Below are positions 47,994 through 60,091 of a stretch of DNA of 64,000 nt, piece after piece. The stretch comes from Annulohypoxylon bovei var. microspora. Its lineage: Eukaryota > Ascomycota > Sordariomycetes > Xylariales > Hypoxylaceae. The position numbers and the translations under genes were made by a program. Within the stretch, counting starts at the first letter, position 1. Every line of letters begins with the position of its first letter. The notes under the pieces were generated by a model, which ran no database searches, was not told where the DNA came from, and was given only the letters and a program-made list of their open reading frames with translations. Location of the stretch: assembly GCA_022836615.1 (NCBI GenBank), contig MU405254.1, positions 62,001 to 126,000 on the forward strand, in the 5' to 3' direction.

Positions 47994-50178
47994 TCAAGAC
48001 GCAGATTGTGGTGTTGGCACCTCAGTCTCTTCGACTTTCGTGTCATCGAGTTTTGGCCTTTTCGCAGCACGTTCCGATTCCGACTCTTCCATCTTGCTCT
48101 TAAGATCCTGGTTCTCCTGTTCCATTTCGTCAAGTCGCCTCTTAAGGATGTTCTCCCGCCTGTGGCTATCTTCCAACTGCCGCTGAGTCTCTTCGCGTTG
48201 CATTCGTTCCGTTACGGCTTCCTTAGCCGAATTCTCCGCCGAATGTCGGTAGTTGTCAGCGTTCTGCATATCCTGTTCTAATTGTTGCAGCCGGCCTCTA
48301 TATAACTCGTTGACGAGCTCGAGCTCGCTGACGCGTGTCTTCAAGCTGGAGTTGGCGGCAATGAGCTGCTCGTGGGTCTGCGGTACATCCATCTGTTGTT
48401 GGTCGCCATTCATAGGAGACTGGTGCCCAGGAGAGCCGCCGGGGAGTGGGTATTGAGGTAGACTGTCCGATTGGAAATGATCCATAGCTTGGAAGGCAGT
48501 CAGATGTGGATCATACAAAGACGGAGTCGCAGTGCGCGACACGGGCGAATCTGTACCATGACCGTGGCCGTTTGTCGCCTTCTGTTGACTCGCGCGGACG
48601 GCAGCAAGAGCAGCAGCCGTTGCATGATCGTGGTTTTGGTAGTTTCCGTTGGTGCTTGCAGGAAGACTCTGCTTCAAAGAAATATTAGCATTGTGGATGG
48701 CGAGTGGGGGTTGATGAAAGTGAAAGGGGCGGGCTTCTTTTACCTTTTTCTTGACCTGCATATCTGGGCGCATCGTCTTAACGCGATTCCGGCTCTTTAT
48801 AACATCGGTCTTCAATGATATCGGGCGAGGGCGGCCGTGCAGCTTCAAGAAGAGACCGCAGGCATTGCATAGGACGGATCCTGTCTCGTCGCGACGCCAT
48901 AGCGGAGTGGTTGAGGTGCCGCAATTCTGACAGGTTGGCTGCGTAGAAGGAGAGTCATTGTTAGCGGCAGCCGCTGCTGTGGGGTGTGATGCCATCATCT
49001 TGATCTCGAGTTTGGAGGGTTTCAAATTCAGAATGGGTGTATCAATTGATAGAATGCGGCGATGGGAGACGGGAGAGAGATGGATATCGATAGGGAAAGG
49101 ATAAGTTGATAGATAGATAGATAGATTGATAGAATTGATAGACGGGAAGATTGAAGAATTTCCAGAAAGTGGGTGCTGATAAGGACCCAGCCAATCAAAG
49201 TTTCGCACGGTCCTTGTCTTACCAGGGTGCCAGCGATTTTCTAAAGCCAATGCACGAATTGAACGAGGAGAAAAAAATCCACCTTCCATGTCCACCGCTA
49301 GCTTTTCGGTACTGTGGCTTCCAAGGTTCTATGACCCACGATAAACTTACCAAACCTACCAAGGTGCCTTGGTAGATCCAGCTCCACAGATAATGAAATG
49401 CTCACCACTCTTTTTATTTAGTAAGAGCAAAACATTTGTGAATATCGACATGTTTTACATATTGCCTCGGGAAATAGAAATGGAAATGGAAACAAGAGAT
49501 AGAAGAAAAATAATGACTTACCAAGTTACCCGAGGCAGTTGGCGCATGCGCCGCAGGAGATGAATTCATGAAGGATATCGGTGTATTTGTTGCTCTATGT
49601 TTTTCAGAAATGTTAGTTCAGTTCCGATACAATGTAACTTGATCGATTGTATTTTGGGAATGAATTTAGTGCTTGTGAAAGAGCGTGTATCTGTGACAAG
49701 CTTGTTGAAATGGGTACTTTTAATGTTTAAGTGTTAGATGCACATGTGGAATTCCAGGTTTGTACTGTTGGCAAGCGACTTCTCCTTTTTTTTCGGTCCT
49801 TTACAGTGGATGGCACCTGGTAACGCTGTTTCCCAGTGTGCGCCCCAACGTCGATGCCTTTATTTTGTCATCCCCTTAACAACACCCACAGGGAAGCCGC
49901 GTGTTATTCCAACTCATTGTACCTCATCACCGTATGAATTGTCTTGTTCTCCACAAATAACTTTGGTATAGGTATTGTAGGTATTGTAGGTAATTGTATG
50001 TGCTTGCTCAAGTATTAACTCACCTCAATTGCGGTGAACTGGTTGCTGAACTCGCAGCAGCTGCCAGCGCCGAAACCCCAGGGAGCTGCGCTATCGATGC
50101 TGTCGCCGAAGATGTCGAACTCGGACGTGATATCGGTTCAAGGGTTGCCGGTAACGGCGGCGCTGCACCCTCCTCCAT
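47994..50178 (-). CDS. areB: GATA-type transcription factor, AreB/ASD4-like
   Basis: My model has four exons: 50178-50024, 49594-49522, 48938-48744 and 48671-47994, giving 366 aa. Exon 1 encodes MEEGAAPPLPATLEP and SIAQLPGVSALAAAASS, exon 2 ATNTPISFMNSSPAAH, and exon 3 the zinc finger CQNC-x17-CNAC (C79, C82, C100, C103) with TPLWRRDETGS and the basic tail ISLKTDVIKSRNRVK. Exon 4 holds a long coiled coil (RVSELELVNELYRGRLQQLE and onward). Phases match at all junctions and exon 2 has a CTAAC branch point 20 nt before its acceptor. An alternative start inside the third intron (MMASHPTAAAAANN, ATG 49001) reads straight into the finger and would give about 311 aa. A single GATA finger plus C-terminal coiled coil is the architecture of AreB/ASD-4/Dal80-type regulators, mostly nitrogen-related repressors. 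A. nidulans areB is known to use alternative starts. The 72-nt intron at 48743-48672 is a multiple of three and could be retained. Confidence 0.85.
49082..49143. promoter_or_regulatory. Cluster of nine GATA motifs upstream of the internal start
   Basis: Within about 62 bp the plus strand reads GATA nine times, including four in tandem. It lies in the intron between exons 2 and 3 of the GATA-factor gene and some 80-140 bp upstream of the alternative ATG at 49001. GATA factors bind such sites, so autoregulation of a short isoform is possible. It may equally be a plain tetranucleotide microsatellite. Confidence 0.45.
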
Positions 50179-51440
50179 GACTGATCGGATTGGCGGTAGC
50201 GCCGGTGATGCTGTACGTGTCGGAATCGGTGAGGTGATTGGTGGCAGGTTGCTCTCTACCTTCAACGATGCTACTGTGGAAGACGCCGTGGTGAATAAAT
50301 TTCAAGGTTCCGAGAAAACTCGGAACTAACGATCGTGGTGGGGATAGGTCGAGGGTGGGTATTAGTCGATACGAGTAACGAGTGAGTTACACCTCGATCG
50401 TCAATGATCTAGCAGTGTGTATGAAGAAATCTTTTGTGTTGGCGATTTCAAGGGAGAATAATGTACATGTACGATATGTACGATATGTACCAAAGTAGAT
50501 TCGCACTTTTTTTTTTATGAACCCGCCGTATAGAACCGTGAACCGTGAACCGTGAAATCAAAATAAGCCGATTGGTAATTAGATAGTGGAGTAGGTAATA
50601 GAATGAGCGATTGAAGGTTGTAACAAGTCGTGAAATTCGTCCCGTAGATAGGGTATAGGTAACGTCAAGTGGTCATGCAGAAAATGATCTAGACGATAGA
50701 GAAAGTAAGGTTAGGTATGTAAGATGGCACGCGGCGCGAGAGAATTAGATTCCCCTGAGCATCAGATGTAGGACAGACACGTAAAAATTGCAGAAAAAAT
50801 ATTATTGTTATCAATTGATCTTACCTGAAAAGTACGAGGTACATACATATTCCTCCCTGTATGCTTTTTTTCTTACGTTTACATACATATATTCGATCCT
50901 ATTTGCTTGGCGACGGGACAACTGTACCTAATCTGGAGGCTAAGGATTTTAAGATCATCTGAACTTCAATTGGCTAGTGCCCCTTGTCCGCGGAGTATGA
51001 TGGGAGATTATCAATATGACAGGGAGCAATTGGCACAGCCCTACGCCAGAATGAGGGTTCCAATGTTCGTGTTGAACGTTGATCATTTGTAGTTAAGACT
51101 TAATATTATTAGGCTAGTTTAACTAGGTATGTAAGTAATTCCTCAATCAATAAAGAATCGAAACCTGGATACCTATGATTGGCGTTATATTTCACATCCT
51201 CCGGCAGTGTCATACGTAGTACATGTAAGTAATGTGTATGATTTATAAATTTGGAAGCCACCAGATTTTCAATTGATACATAGCCGATAAGGCAGGCTAA
51301 TCGTGTTAAAGTGAGGCAAGCTGAATGAGCTGATAAGCCAAGGAGAGATACATGTACATACCTACTTAGGTAGTATGTAGGTACTAGTGAACGAATACTT
51401 ATTACACGTATTATTCATTATACGCATGATTCATGTATTA
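50179..51440. other. Upstream flank of GATA-factor gene up to the AT-rich block
   Basis: No gene is seen. Contains a CGTGAACCGTGAACCGTGAA triplet repeat near 50,535-50,557 and a GTACATGTACGATATGTACGATATGTACC repeat near 50,462-50,491. Both are short tandem repeats. Confidence 0.5.
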
Positions 51441-51996
51441 ATACGGTATAACGATCCCTTATACGTGTTACGGAACGGATAAACCAATGCGGCCCCATAT
51501 TTATCGAGATTATTCATATATTACGTACACATTTCGACCCATTAAACCTTCGATCCAATATAACGAAAAATAAAAAAAAGACCTTATAAAAAATTAACGT
51601 GGTTTTATATTTAAATATAAAGCCGTTCTTTTATCTTTTCGATTTCTTCGTTTAAAAGATTAAAAAACGATTCGAACTTAAGTAATAAATTCTTAAATAT
51701 TAAAACTTTAAAAGCAAATAAAACAATAAAACACGATGTTTCGTTAATTATAATAGAAAATTTAAAATTTATTATATATAATAAATGCTTATACTTATAT
51801 AAATGTATTTTACAATGAATATAATAACATAATAAAATATGTATATATAAATGCGGTATAACGATTTAAAATACGTGTTATTTCGTCCATTAATAAATAT
51901 TTACCTTAAATGTTAATATAATATTCCGATAAATCGCAAGTTATATTAAAAATAAATTAAACCTTTAACGTAATATTATAAAAAAATTAAAGGGCA

Positions 51997-52084
51997 CCGT
52001 TTTAATATTATAATAATTTAAATTTTAAAAGCTTTTTAATTTTAAAAAATTTTTAAAACCCGGATTATTATAATATTAAAACGG
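51997..52084. repeat. 19-bp perfect inverted repeat (hairpin) in the AT-rich block
   Basis: CCGTTTTAATATTATAATA at 51,997 has its exact reverse complement ending at 52,084, with a loop of about 50 bp that is itself AT-rich and partly self-complementary. It could be a terminal or subterminal inverted repeat of a decayed element. Confidence 0.5.
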
Positions 52085-52639
52085 TTAAATAATTATATAT
52101 ATATTTATTTATTTATATAATATTATAATATAAAATTTTATAAATTATTTATTTTTTAAAAATAAATTTACGAAACTTATTAATATTAATTAATAATTTA
52201 TTTTTAAGTTTTTAATTTTAATATAAATATCATTTTTTTACGTTTTTTTATATAATAAATAAAATTATTTTTTTATAATAAATAAAAAATATTTAATCAT
52301 ATTTTTATATTACCGTTTTTTTTTTTTTACATTTTTTTAATCATTTTATTTTTATTTTAAAAAATTAATTTTTTTAATTTATTTATTTTTTTTATTTTTA
52401 CTATTATTAAAAATATCCATAATTTATTAAAATTATTAAACGATTATTAATATTATAAATTCGTTTTATATAATTTATTTTCTTTTACCTTTTAATATAT
52501 TAATTATTATTAAAAACATTTAACTTTTTATTAATAATTTAAATTTTTTTTATAAAAGAAATTCCACATTTAAAAATAATAAAATTACTTTTAAAATTAT
52601 TTACACATTTTATATTAATAAACGATAAATGTTTTTTTT

Positions 52640-53000
52640 AATAATAATAATATATATTAAAAAATATTTAACCGGAATATTTGGTTCGTATTCGTTAAAT
52701 TTTAATAAAAATTCCTTAAATTTATTAATAATTTAATTTAAATAATAAATATAATTACCGTCCGTTAAATTTAATTTACCGTTTTTATAAACTTATTTAT
52801 AACGTTTTTTAATTAATTCGTTAAATAAAAAAAAAATATAAAAATTATAAAACTTTTTTTTTAATAAATTACTTTTATTTTAATTTTTAAATAAATTAAA
52901 ATAAAATTAAAGTTTAATAAATTAATTATATTTTTTTAATTTTTCTTCGATTTAATCTTTAAATTTAAATAAAATAAAGTTTAATATAAAGTAAATTTTA
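52640..53000 (-). pseudogene. Possible decayed retroelement coding remnant, minus strand
   Basis: Read on the minus strand, this region gives phrases such as KNGKLNLTDGNY, IINKFKEFLLKFN and EYEPNIPVKYF with only occasional stops. That is more protein-like than the surrounding sequence and reminiscent of LTR-element gag. I could not assign it to a family. It would belong to an element in opposite orientation to the copia copy downstream. Confidence 0.3.
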
Positions 53001-53957
53001 CCTTAAAAAAAACATTTTATTTAATTTTATTACATTACATTTTAAATAATATTAATTAAAATAATGTTTTTTAATCTTTTATAACGTTAATATATATTAA
53101 AATTTAAAAATACATAATATATATAAATTAAATTTACATTTAAATATTTAATAAAAATATTATTAATAATATTTATTAAAAATCATTTACTTTTACATAA
53201 TTAACGGCTTTTATTCGGAATTTCCAAAAACATAATATTTTTTATATAATAATAACTTCGTTTTTTTTTTTTCATATAAATTAAGGTTAAACACATAAAT
53301 AAAAATAATTTTTTTTAATATATTAACGTAATAATAAATATTTAAATTAATAATATTAAAAAATAAAATATTTATTATTACCGATAATAATGCTTTTATA
53401 TTAAAAAGTAATTTATAATTTTCGTATTTAATAATTTATTTACCGCGATTTTTTTTTTCGATTAATTTTATTTTAATAATAAACGTTATTTTAAAATTAA
53501 ATCCGAAAAATATAATAATAATACGATTAAATTTAATAAACATAATAAAGATAAATGTTATAATTAAAAATATTTTTATAATATTAAATAAAAATAAATA
53601 ATTAAATAAATATTATAAATTAAATATAATTCGAAAAAAATTAAAATTTAAATTATCCGTAATTAATATTTATATAACTTTTTTTTACTTTAATTATTAA
53701 TTATTAAACATATTTATACGATGTTATTAAAAATATTTATTATTAATTAATAATTATTAAAATTATAATATACGTTTTTTTAATTTATTATAACATTAAT
53801 CGATTATAATAATTAAATATTAAAGCATATTATATATTTTAAATTTATTATTTTAATATAAAAAATAATTATTATTAATTTTATAATATTTTTATATAAT
53901 AACGTTTATTTTTTTTTAATATAATTTCTTTTTATTATTAACATTTTAAAATATTTT

Positions 53958-54194
53958 TATTAATAAATTAAAAGCTTTATTTATACTTTATCACGTATTT
54001 TATTACGTGTAATTTATAAATAAAACATAATGATTAAATAAAAAAATAAAAGGATTTTTATTATTAAAAATAATTAATATAAAAACATTTAAAATTTATT
54101 TATACGGATATAAATTTAATTTATTTTTAGTAATTTAATTATAACTTTAATAATATACATTAATTATTAATTTATTTACGTGAAAAATTTTTTA
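53958..54194 (+). repeat. 5' LTR of the copia element
   Basis: Aligns without gaps over 237 bp to the 3' copy. It starts TATTAATAAATTAAAAG where the other copy begins TGTTAATAAATTAAAAG. The roughly 22 differences are all transitions. Confidence 0.85.
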
Positions 54195-54699
54195 TAATAA
54201 CATTTTTTTTTATTATTAAATAAATAAATTAATATATTTAATAAAAAGCTTATTAAAACGGAGGATTTATAACTTTAATTATAAATAAAAATTAAATAAA
54301 AAGCGGCGAAGTTTCGACCGTTAAAATATAATTAAATTTAAGAAAAATATAAAATATATGTAACGGTTTTTATAAACAACGGTAAACTTATGTTATATAA
54401 GGTTAAAAATGAGGTTATTTTCATTAATAAAAAAAAAAAGGAAAAGTAATAACCCTTCGTTTTTAAAGTTACGATATTTATATTTAAAAGTGTAAATTAA
54501 ATTAATTAACGTGGAAACCCTTTTTATACGTGTTTTAATAACTTCCACGACCCATTTAAGGTTATTAATAACTTCATTATAAGGACCCACGTTTATCGCG
54601 TTTATAACTATAATGTAAACTCGCGTTAATCTTTACTTTAATTAACTTTCCGGGTCTTCGACCCGTAATAATATAATAAAATTATTATTTTAAAAACGC

Positions 54700-57600
54700 G
54701 AAACGATAAAAAAAAAAACGATGTAAATAAATAAACATCATTAAAACGATATAAAGTTTTTTAATAAAAAAATAAAAACCATAATAATTATGTTCGTTAA
54801 ATTAAAAATAAATGAAATAATAAACGATTTAATTATAAACTTTAATAATTTAAATAAATTTAATATAAACTTTTATATTAATATTAAAATCGATCGAAAA
54901 TTACACGAAAACTTAAATAATTTAAATTTAAACGATTTAAATGTTAAAATTAAATTATATTAATTCCATTATTAAAATGTTAAAAAACAAGTTAAATTAC
55001 GTCGATTAAAAAAAAGTAAAAAAGTTTAAAAAAACATTAAATTTAAAAAAAAAATTATAACTTTTTTAATTAACGATTTTTTAAACCTTTTAAATTTAAA
55101 CGATAATTATAATAATTTATTAAAGGTTAAAATTAAATAAGTATTTAATAAAAATTATATATTAAAGTAAAAAAAATTTAATTTCACTTTTAATAAAAAA
55201 AACCATTTAAAAGGTAAAAATAATTAATTAATATATTATAACACCTTAATATTAACCTTTAAAAAAATTAAACTTAATAATAATTTTATTTTCATTAACT
55301 TTAATAAATTATATGTAATAAAAGCCATTACAAAAACTTATAAACGTTAATTTTTTAATTTAATTATTAAAATCCGGAATAAATTTAAAATAATCGGCAT
55401 TTTCCAAAAAACGTTTTTAATATTTAAAAAAATTTATTAACGAAAATTTTAAAAAAAATTAAATAATATAAAATACGATGGTAAAAATCCATTAATATAC
55501 ACATTTAAATAATAATTATTAATTCGTTAATATAAAAATATTAAAATAATTATTAATAATTAATAATAAGTAATAATATTTTTCATTATTTATGAAAATA
55601 AAATAACGGAATGGGTTAAATTTACCTCGAAATTAATTAAAGCAATTAATATATTAATTAATAATATAATCGACGATTTTATTAATAAGTTTTAAAATAA
55701 AATTAATAAAAATATAAATCGTAATATTAATAATTATAACGTTAATATTAACATTAATAATAATAATTAAAGTAAATAACGTAACGGTCGTAATAAAAGC
55801 CGTGGTAACCGTAATAACCGAAATGGTCGGTTAAATGATTATAAATTTAAATAAAATAAAAAATTAAATCTTTTATATTTTAATTGTAACGAATATAGTT
55901 ATTTAACGAAGGATTATTTTAAATTAAAAAAAAATCATAATAATAATAATAATTAAAAATAATCGAATGTAATAAACTTAAATAAAAAAAATGGTTATAC
56001 GTTTAAATTAATAACCGTTACTTTTAATGTAAAAGTAAATAATTATAAGTTAACGTAATTAATTTAAACTTATAAAAATAAAATAAAAAAACGCCGTATA
56101 AAATTATTATTACGAAACGATAATAATTATATAATAACTTTTATAAATATAAAGTTTATAAGCATTTATTTAATTATTTAAATATATTTATTAATTTTAA
56201 ATAAAAAAAATAATTTATTATTTAATATTAAATTAAACGTTTATATTATGAATAATATAAATGATTTTAATTTAATAACGATTATAAATATTAAAAAATA
56301 TAATTTTAAAATAACCATTAACGGTGGAATCGTTAAAATTAATTTAATGGGTAAAGTTACATTTAATTTTATTAAAAAAGGTAATTAATATATAGTTATA
56401 ATATTTAATTATATGTTATATATTAATATTTTTTTTATATAAATTATTTTAAAAAAATTGTTTTACCGTTATAATAATAAAATCGATAATATAATACTTC
56501 GGGAATTTAACGGCCATGTGATAATTATTTTAAATATTTAAAAAAAAAACTTTTTATTATAAATATATAATGAAATTAAATTAAATATATAAGAACCTTA
56601 AACTTTAAAAAATTAATAAAATAATGCGTTAAAAATGATTTTAAACGAGATATAAAATGTAAGGATAGTGTTTTAATTAAAAGTTAAAAGTGATAACTTT
56701 AAGTTTAATGAAAAAATAATGAAAAAATTTATTTTATAACATTAACATTTTTATTACTTTAATATAAAACGATTAATATGGACGATTTAATGGACGATTA
56801 AAATCGATTTAAAGTTTTTTAAAGTAAAGGTTTTATTTTATTTTACGTATAATTAAATAAAAGTATAAAAAATTAAATTATATAATGTTTAAAAGTGAAG
56901 TAAATATATTAAAAATATAATATAATGTAATTTTAAATCGTTATAATTAGTTTTAATAAAAAGGCATAAGTATTTTTTTTTTATTATTAAAAATGTAAGC
57001 CGATATTAATGTTTTAAAATGTATAAAAATAAAAAGGATATGTAAATAATTTTAAAGATTTATATCGAAGAAATTTAATAAGCTTTTATTGCTTTTTTAC
57101 GTGATAAAAACGGTTAATCGAAGAAGATTATAATAATGAAATTTAATAATAAATTAAAATTTAAGGTAAATAAAATTAAAAATGTTTATAAAAATAATAA
57201 AATTAAAATAATTTTTTCCACGTTATAAAATTAATATTAAAACGATGTTTTTAAACGATATATTCGAATTATGTAAAATATAACACAAGTTATTATTATT
57301 TAAATAAAAATACTTTTTTACTTTTAACCGTAAATTATATAAAAAATAATTTATATATTTAATCGAATAAACATATTAATTAACGATTAAATAATAATGT
57401 TAAAACGTTATTAAAAAGGCTTTTAACCCGGAAAAAGGTATAAATTTAATAATAATAATTTAAAAATATTAAGAACGCATTATATAACTTTTATTAACGA
57501 AAATTAATAAGTTTATGCGAAAAAATTCGAGGCTTAAAAAGTTAAAATAATATTTATAAGCTTCGAAAGTTAATATAATTACCTTATATAATTCGTCGAA

Positions 57601-59500
57601 AACAAGCGGTTTTTAAAAATATTTTACGTTATATTTTATAAAAATATTAATAATTAAAAAAACATATTAAATCCATAAAATATTATTAAGTTTTTTCCCT
57701 TTTATATGTAAAAACGATTATGTTATTAAACCGTTTTAAAAAGTTATATTCGTAATAAAAATCATAACATTATTAACGAAAATAACATAAATTAAAAAAT
57801 AAATTAAATTAAAAAAAAACAAGGTAAACCACGTAAAATTTAATTTAAAACTTACATTAATAAAACACTTTCGGATTATAATAAAATTATAATCGCAATT
57901 AATTAAAAAAAAAATATAATTAAATAAACGAAAAATTCGAAATCATTAATCGAATTAATCGTAATGATAAATTCATTAATTATTTCATATAATAAAAATT
58001 ATTCGTAAAACGAATAATTTATTTCGTAAAAAAAAATTTAATTAATAATTAATATTAAAAACAAGTTATAATATTATTAAAAAAATTCGATATATTTAAT
58101 ATAAAAATTAATAATAACCTTTCATTTCATAAAGTAATAAACAACGAAAATCGTAAAAATTAAATAAAAGTAATTATAAAAAAAATTAAAGAAAACTTTA
58201 AATATAAAACGTTTAAATTCGTGTAACGAAAAAATATTCATAATAACTTTATTAATACCAAATAAATATTAAAAAAGAAATTCCTTTTAAATAATATATT
58301 TAATAAATTCAAAACTCGTATTTATATAAAAAAATTCACATAAAAATATAAAATTAATTATAACGAAACGAAGGTTATAATTATAAAATTTACCTTATAA
58401 TAAATTTTAATAACTTTAATAACCATTAAAAAATAATATATAATTTAAATAAATTTTATCGCCGTATATTTAAATAACACGTTAAATAAAAATTTATTTA
58501 TAAAATAATTCCCATTATTTATAAAATATTTTAAATTATACATTAATAAAATAAATAAATATAATTACCATAAAAATAAAATTATTTAATTAATTAACCC
58601 GTTATATAAATTTAAATAAATTAAAATAATTTAATAATAAAAAATTAAAATATTATTAAAAAATCGTAAATATATACCGTTAACATTTAACGATACGATA
58701 TATATTAATAAAGAATTAAAAATTATTATAATTTCGTACGTAAATAATTTTATTTTATTCGAAATAAATAAAAAATAACTTATAAAAGTTGTTATAAATT
58801 TAAAAAAAGATATGTTAATTATTAATTTCGAAAACGTTAATTAATTTTTAAGCGTACGAATCGTAAAATTAAATTTAACGAAAAACGTGCGAATTAATTA
58901 AAAAATATATATTAAAAAAACATTCCGTAAATTTAATTTTAATAAAATATAAAAATAATTTATTAAAACTTTTATTAATTAAATTAATTTATTATTCGTA
59001 ATAAAAAACCTTAATTAAATAAATAATTATAATATTTATAAATTTACTTCGTTAATTAAAAAATTTAATTTCCTAGCTTATTTAATTAAATTAAACCTTA
59101 ATTTTACCACGTTTATATAAATAAAATTTATAAATAATTTTTTATAAAAACATTTATCCGAAATAAAAAAAATATTTAAATATTTAATTAACGTATATAA
59201 CCGATCCATCCATTATCGAATGTTAAATTAAAATCATTCCCATTAAAAGCATAATAAATTAAAATTATTTAAAGCGGTTAATACGAATTTAATTAATGAT
59301 ATAAATTTTAAAAAATCAACCACCGGAATCGTGTTTTTTATGGGCGATAACCCCGTTTTATAATCATTAAAATTATAATTAATTATTAATAAAAAGATTT
59401 TAAAAGTAAAATTTATTAAATTAAATAAAATTATTAATAATATAATTTAAATACGTAAATTTTTTTAAAAATTTAAGCAAATACCACTTAAGTTAATTTA
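54700..59500 (+). pseudogene. Decayed gag-pol of the copia element
   Basis: Not translatable in any single frame. The zinc knuckle keeps exact CX2CX4HX4C spacing, but one Cys, the His and the last Cys read as Tyr, each explained by one G-to-A or C-to-T change. RT and RNase H remnants follow in the right order. Boundaries are approximate, taken from the first and last protein-like phrases. Confidence 0.7.
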
Positions 59501-59854
59501 CTTATTAAAAAATAATATTAAAGTTATTAAATAATTTAAAAAAACGGTTATTAATAAAAAAAATCGGCATATACGAATATAATACTTTTATATATAATAA
59601 AAAATTTATAATAAAAACGTGAAAATAAAATATATAAAATTAAACGAAAACCTTATTAATAAATTCATTAAACCCTTAATAATTAAAAAACATAACAAAT
59701 TTTATAAAATATTAAAACTTAAAAAGTTTTAAATAAAATTCATATTAATAAATAAACCTTTATTAAATAAACCTTTAATAAATACATTAAGTTTATTTAT
59801 TATTATTAAATAAATTCATTATTTATAAATAACATTCATTTAATTAAAAAAAAG

Positions 59855-60091
59855 TGTTAATAAATTAAAAGTTTTATTCGTGTTTTGTTACATGTTTTAT
59901 TACGTGTAATTTATAAATAAAATATAATAATTAAATAAAAAAATAAAAGGATTTTTATTATTAAAAATAATTAATATAAAAACATTTAAAATTTATTTAT
60001 ATAAATATAAATTTAACTTATTTTTAATAACTTAATTATAACTTTAATAATATACATTAATCATTAATTTATTTACGTAAAAAATCCTTTA
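59855..60091 (+). repeat. 3' LTR of the copia element
   Basis: A 237-bp partner of the repeat at 53,958, the same length with no indels. It retains TG at its start, the usual LTR terminus, where the 5' copy has TA. Confidence 0.85.

Larger units (their letters stand above)
53958..60091 (+). mobile_element. RIP-inactivated Ty1/copia LTR retrotransposon, complete
   Basis: A 6.13-kb element bounded by two 237-bp direct repeats. Inside, in order on the plus strand, are a gag zinc-knuckle remnant (55,876-55,917), a reverse-transcriptase active-site remnant SYVNNFILFE (58,734-58,763, where YVDD has become YVNN) and an RNase H segment KSTTGIVFFMGDNPV (59,313-59,357). RNase H after RT and no integrase downstream of it is the copia order. 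ATTTT flanks both ends (53,953-53,957 and 60,092-60,096), a possible 5-bp target duplication, although weak evidence in AT-rich DNA. Stops interrupt all frames, so it is not autonomous. Confidence 0.85.

Noticed and set aside
49994..50329. 111-codon plus-strand frame opposite the first GATA-factor exon
   Set aside because: The minus-strand reading gives a typical regulator N-terminus (SIAQLPGVSALAAAASS) with matched splice sites; the plus frame is its shadow.
54393..54590. 65-codon minus-strand frame just inside the copia element
   Set aside because: Chance open frame in AT-rich, RIP-mutated DNA, antisense to the element.
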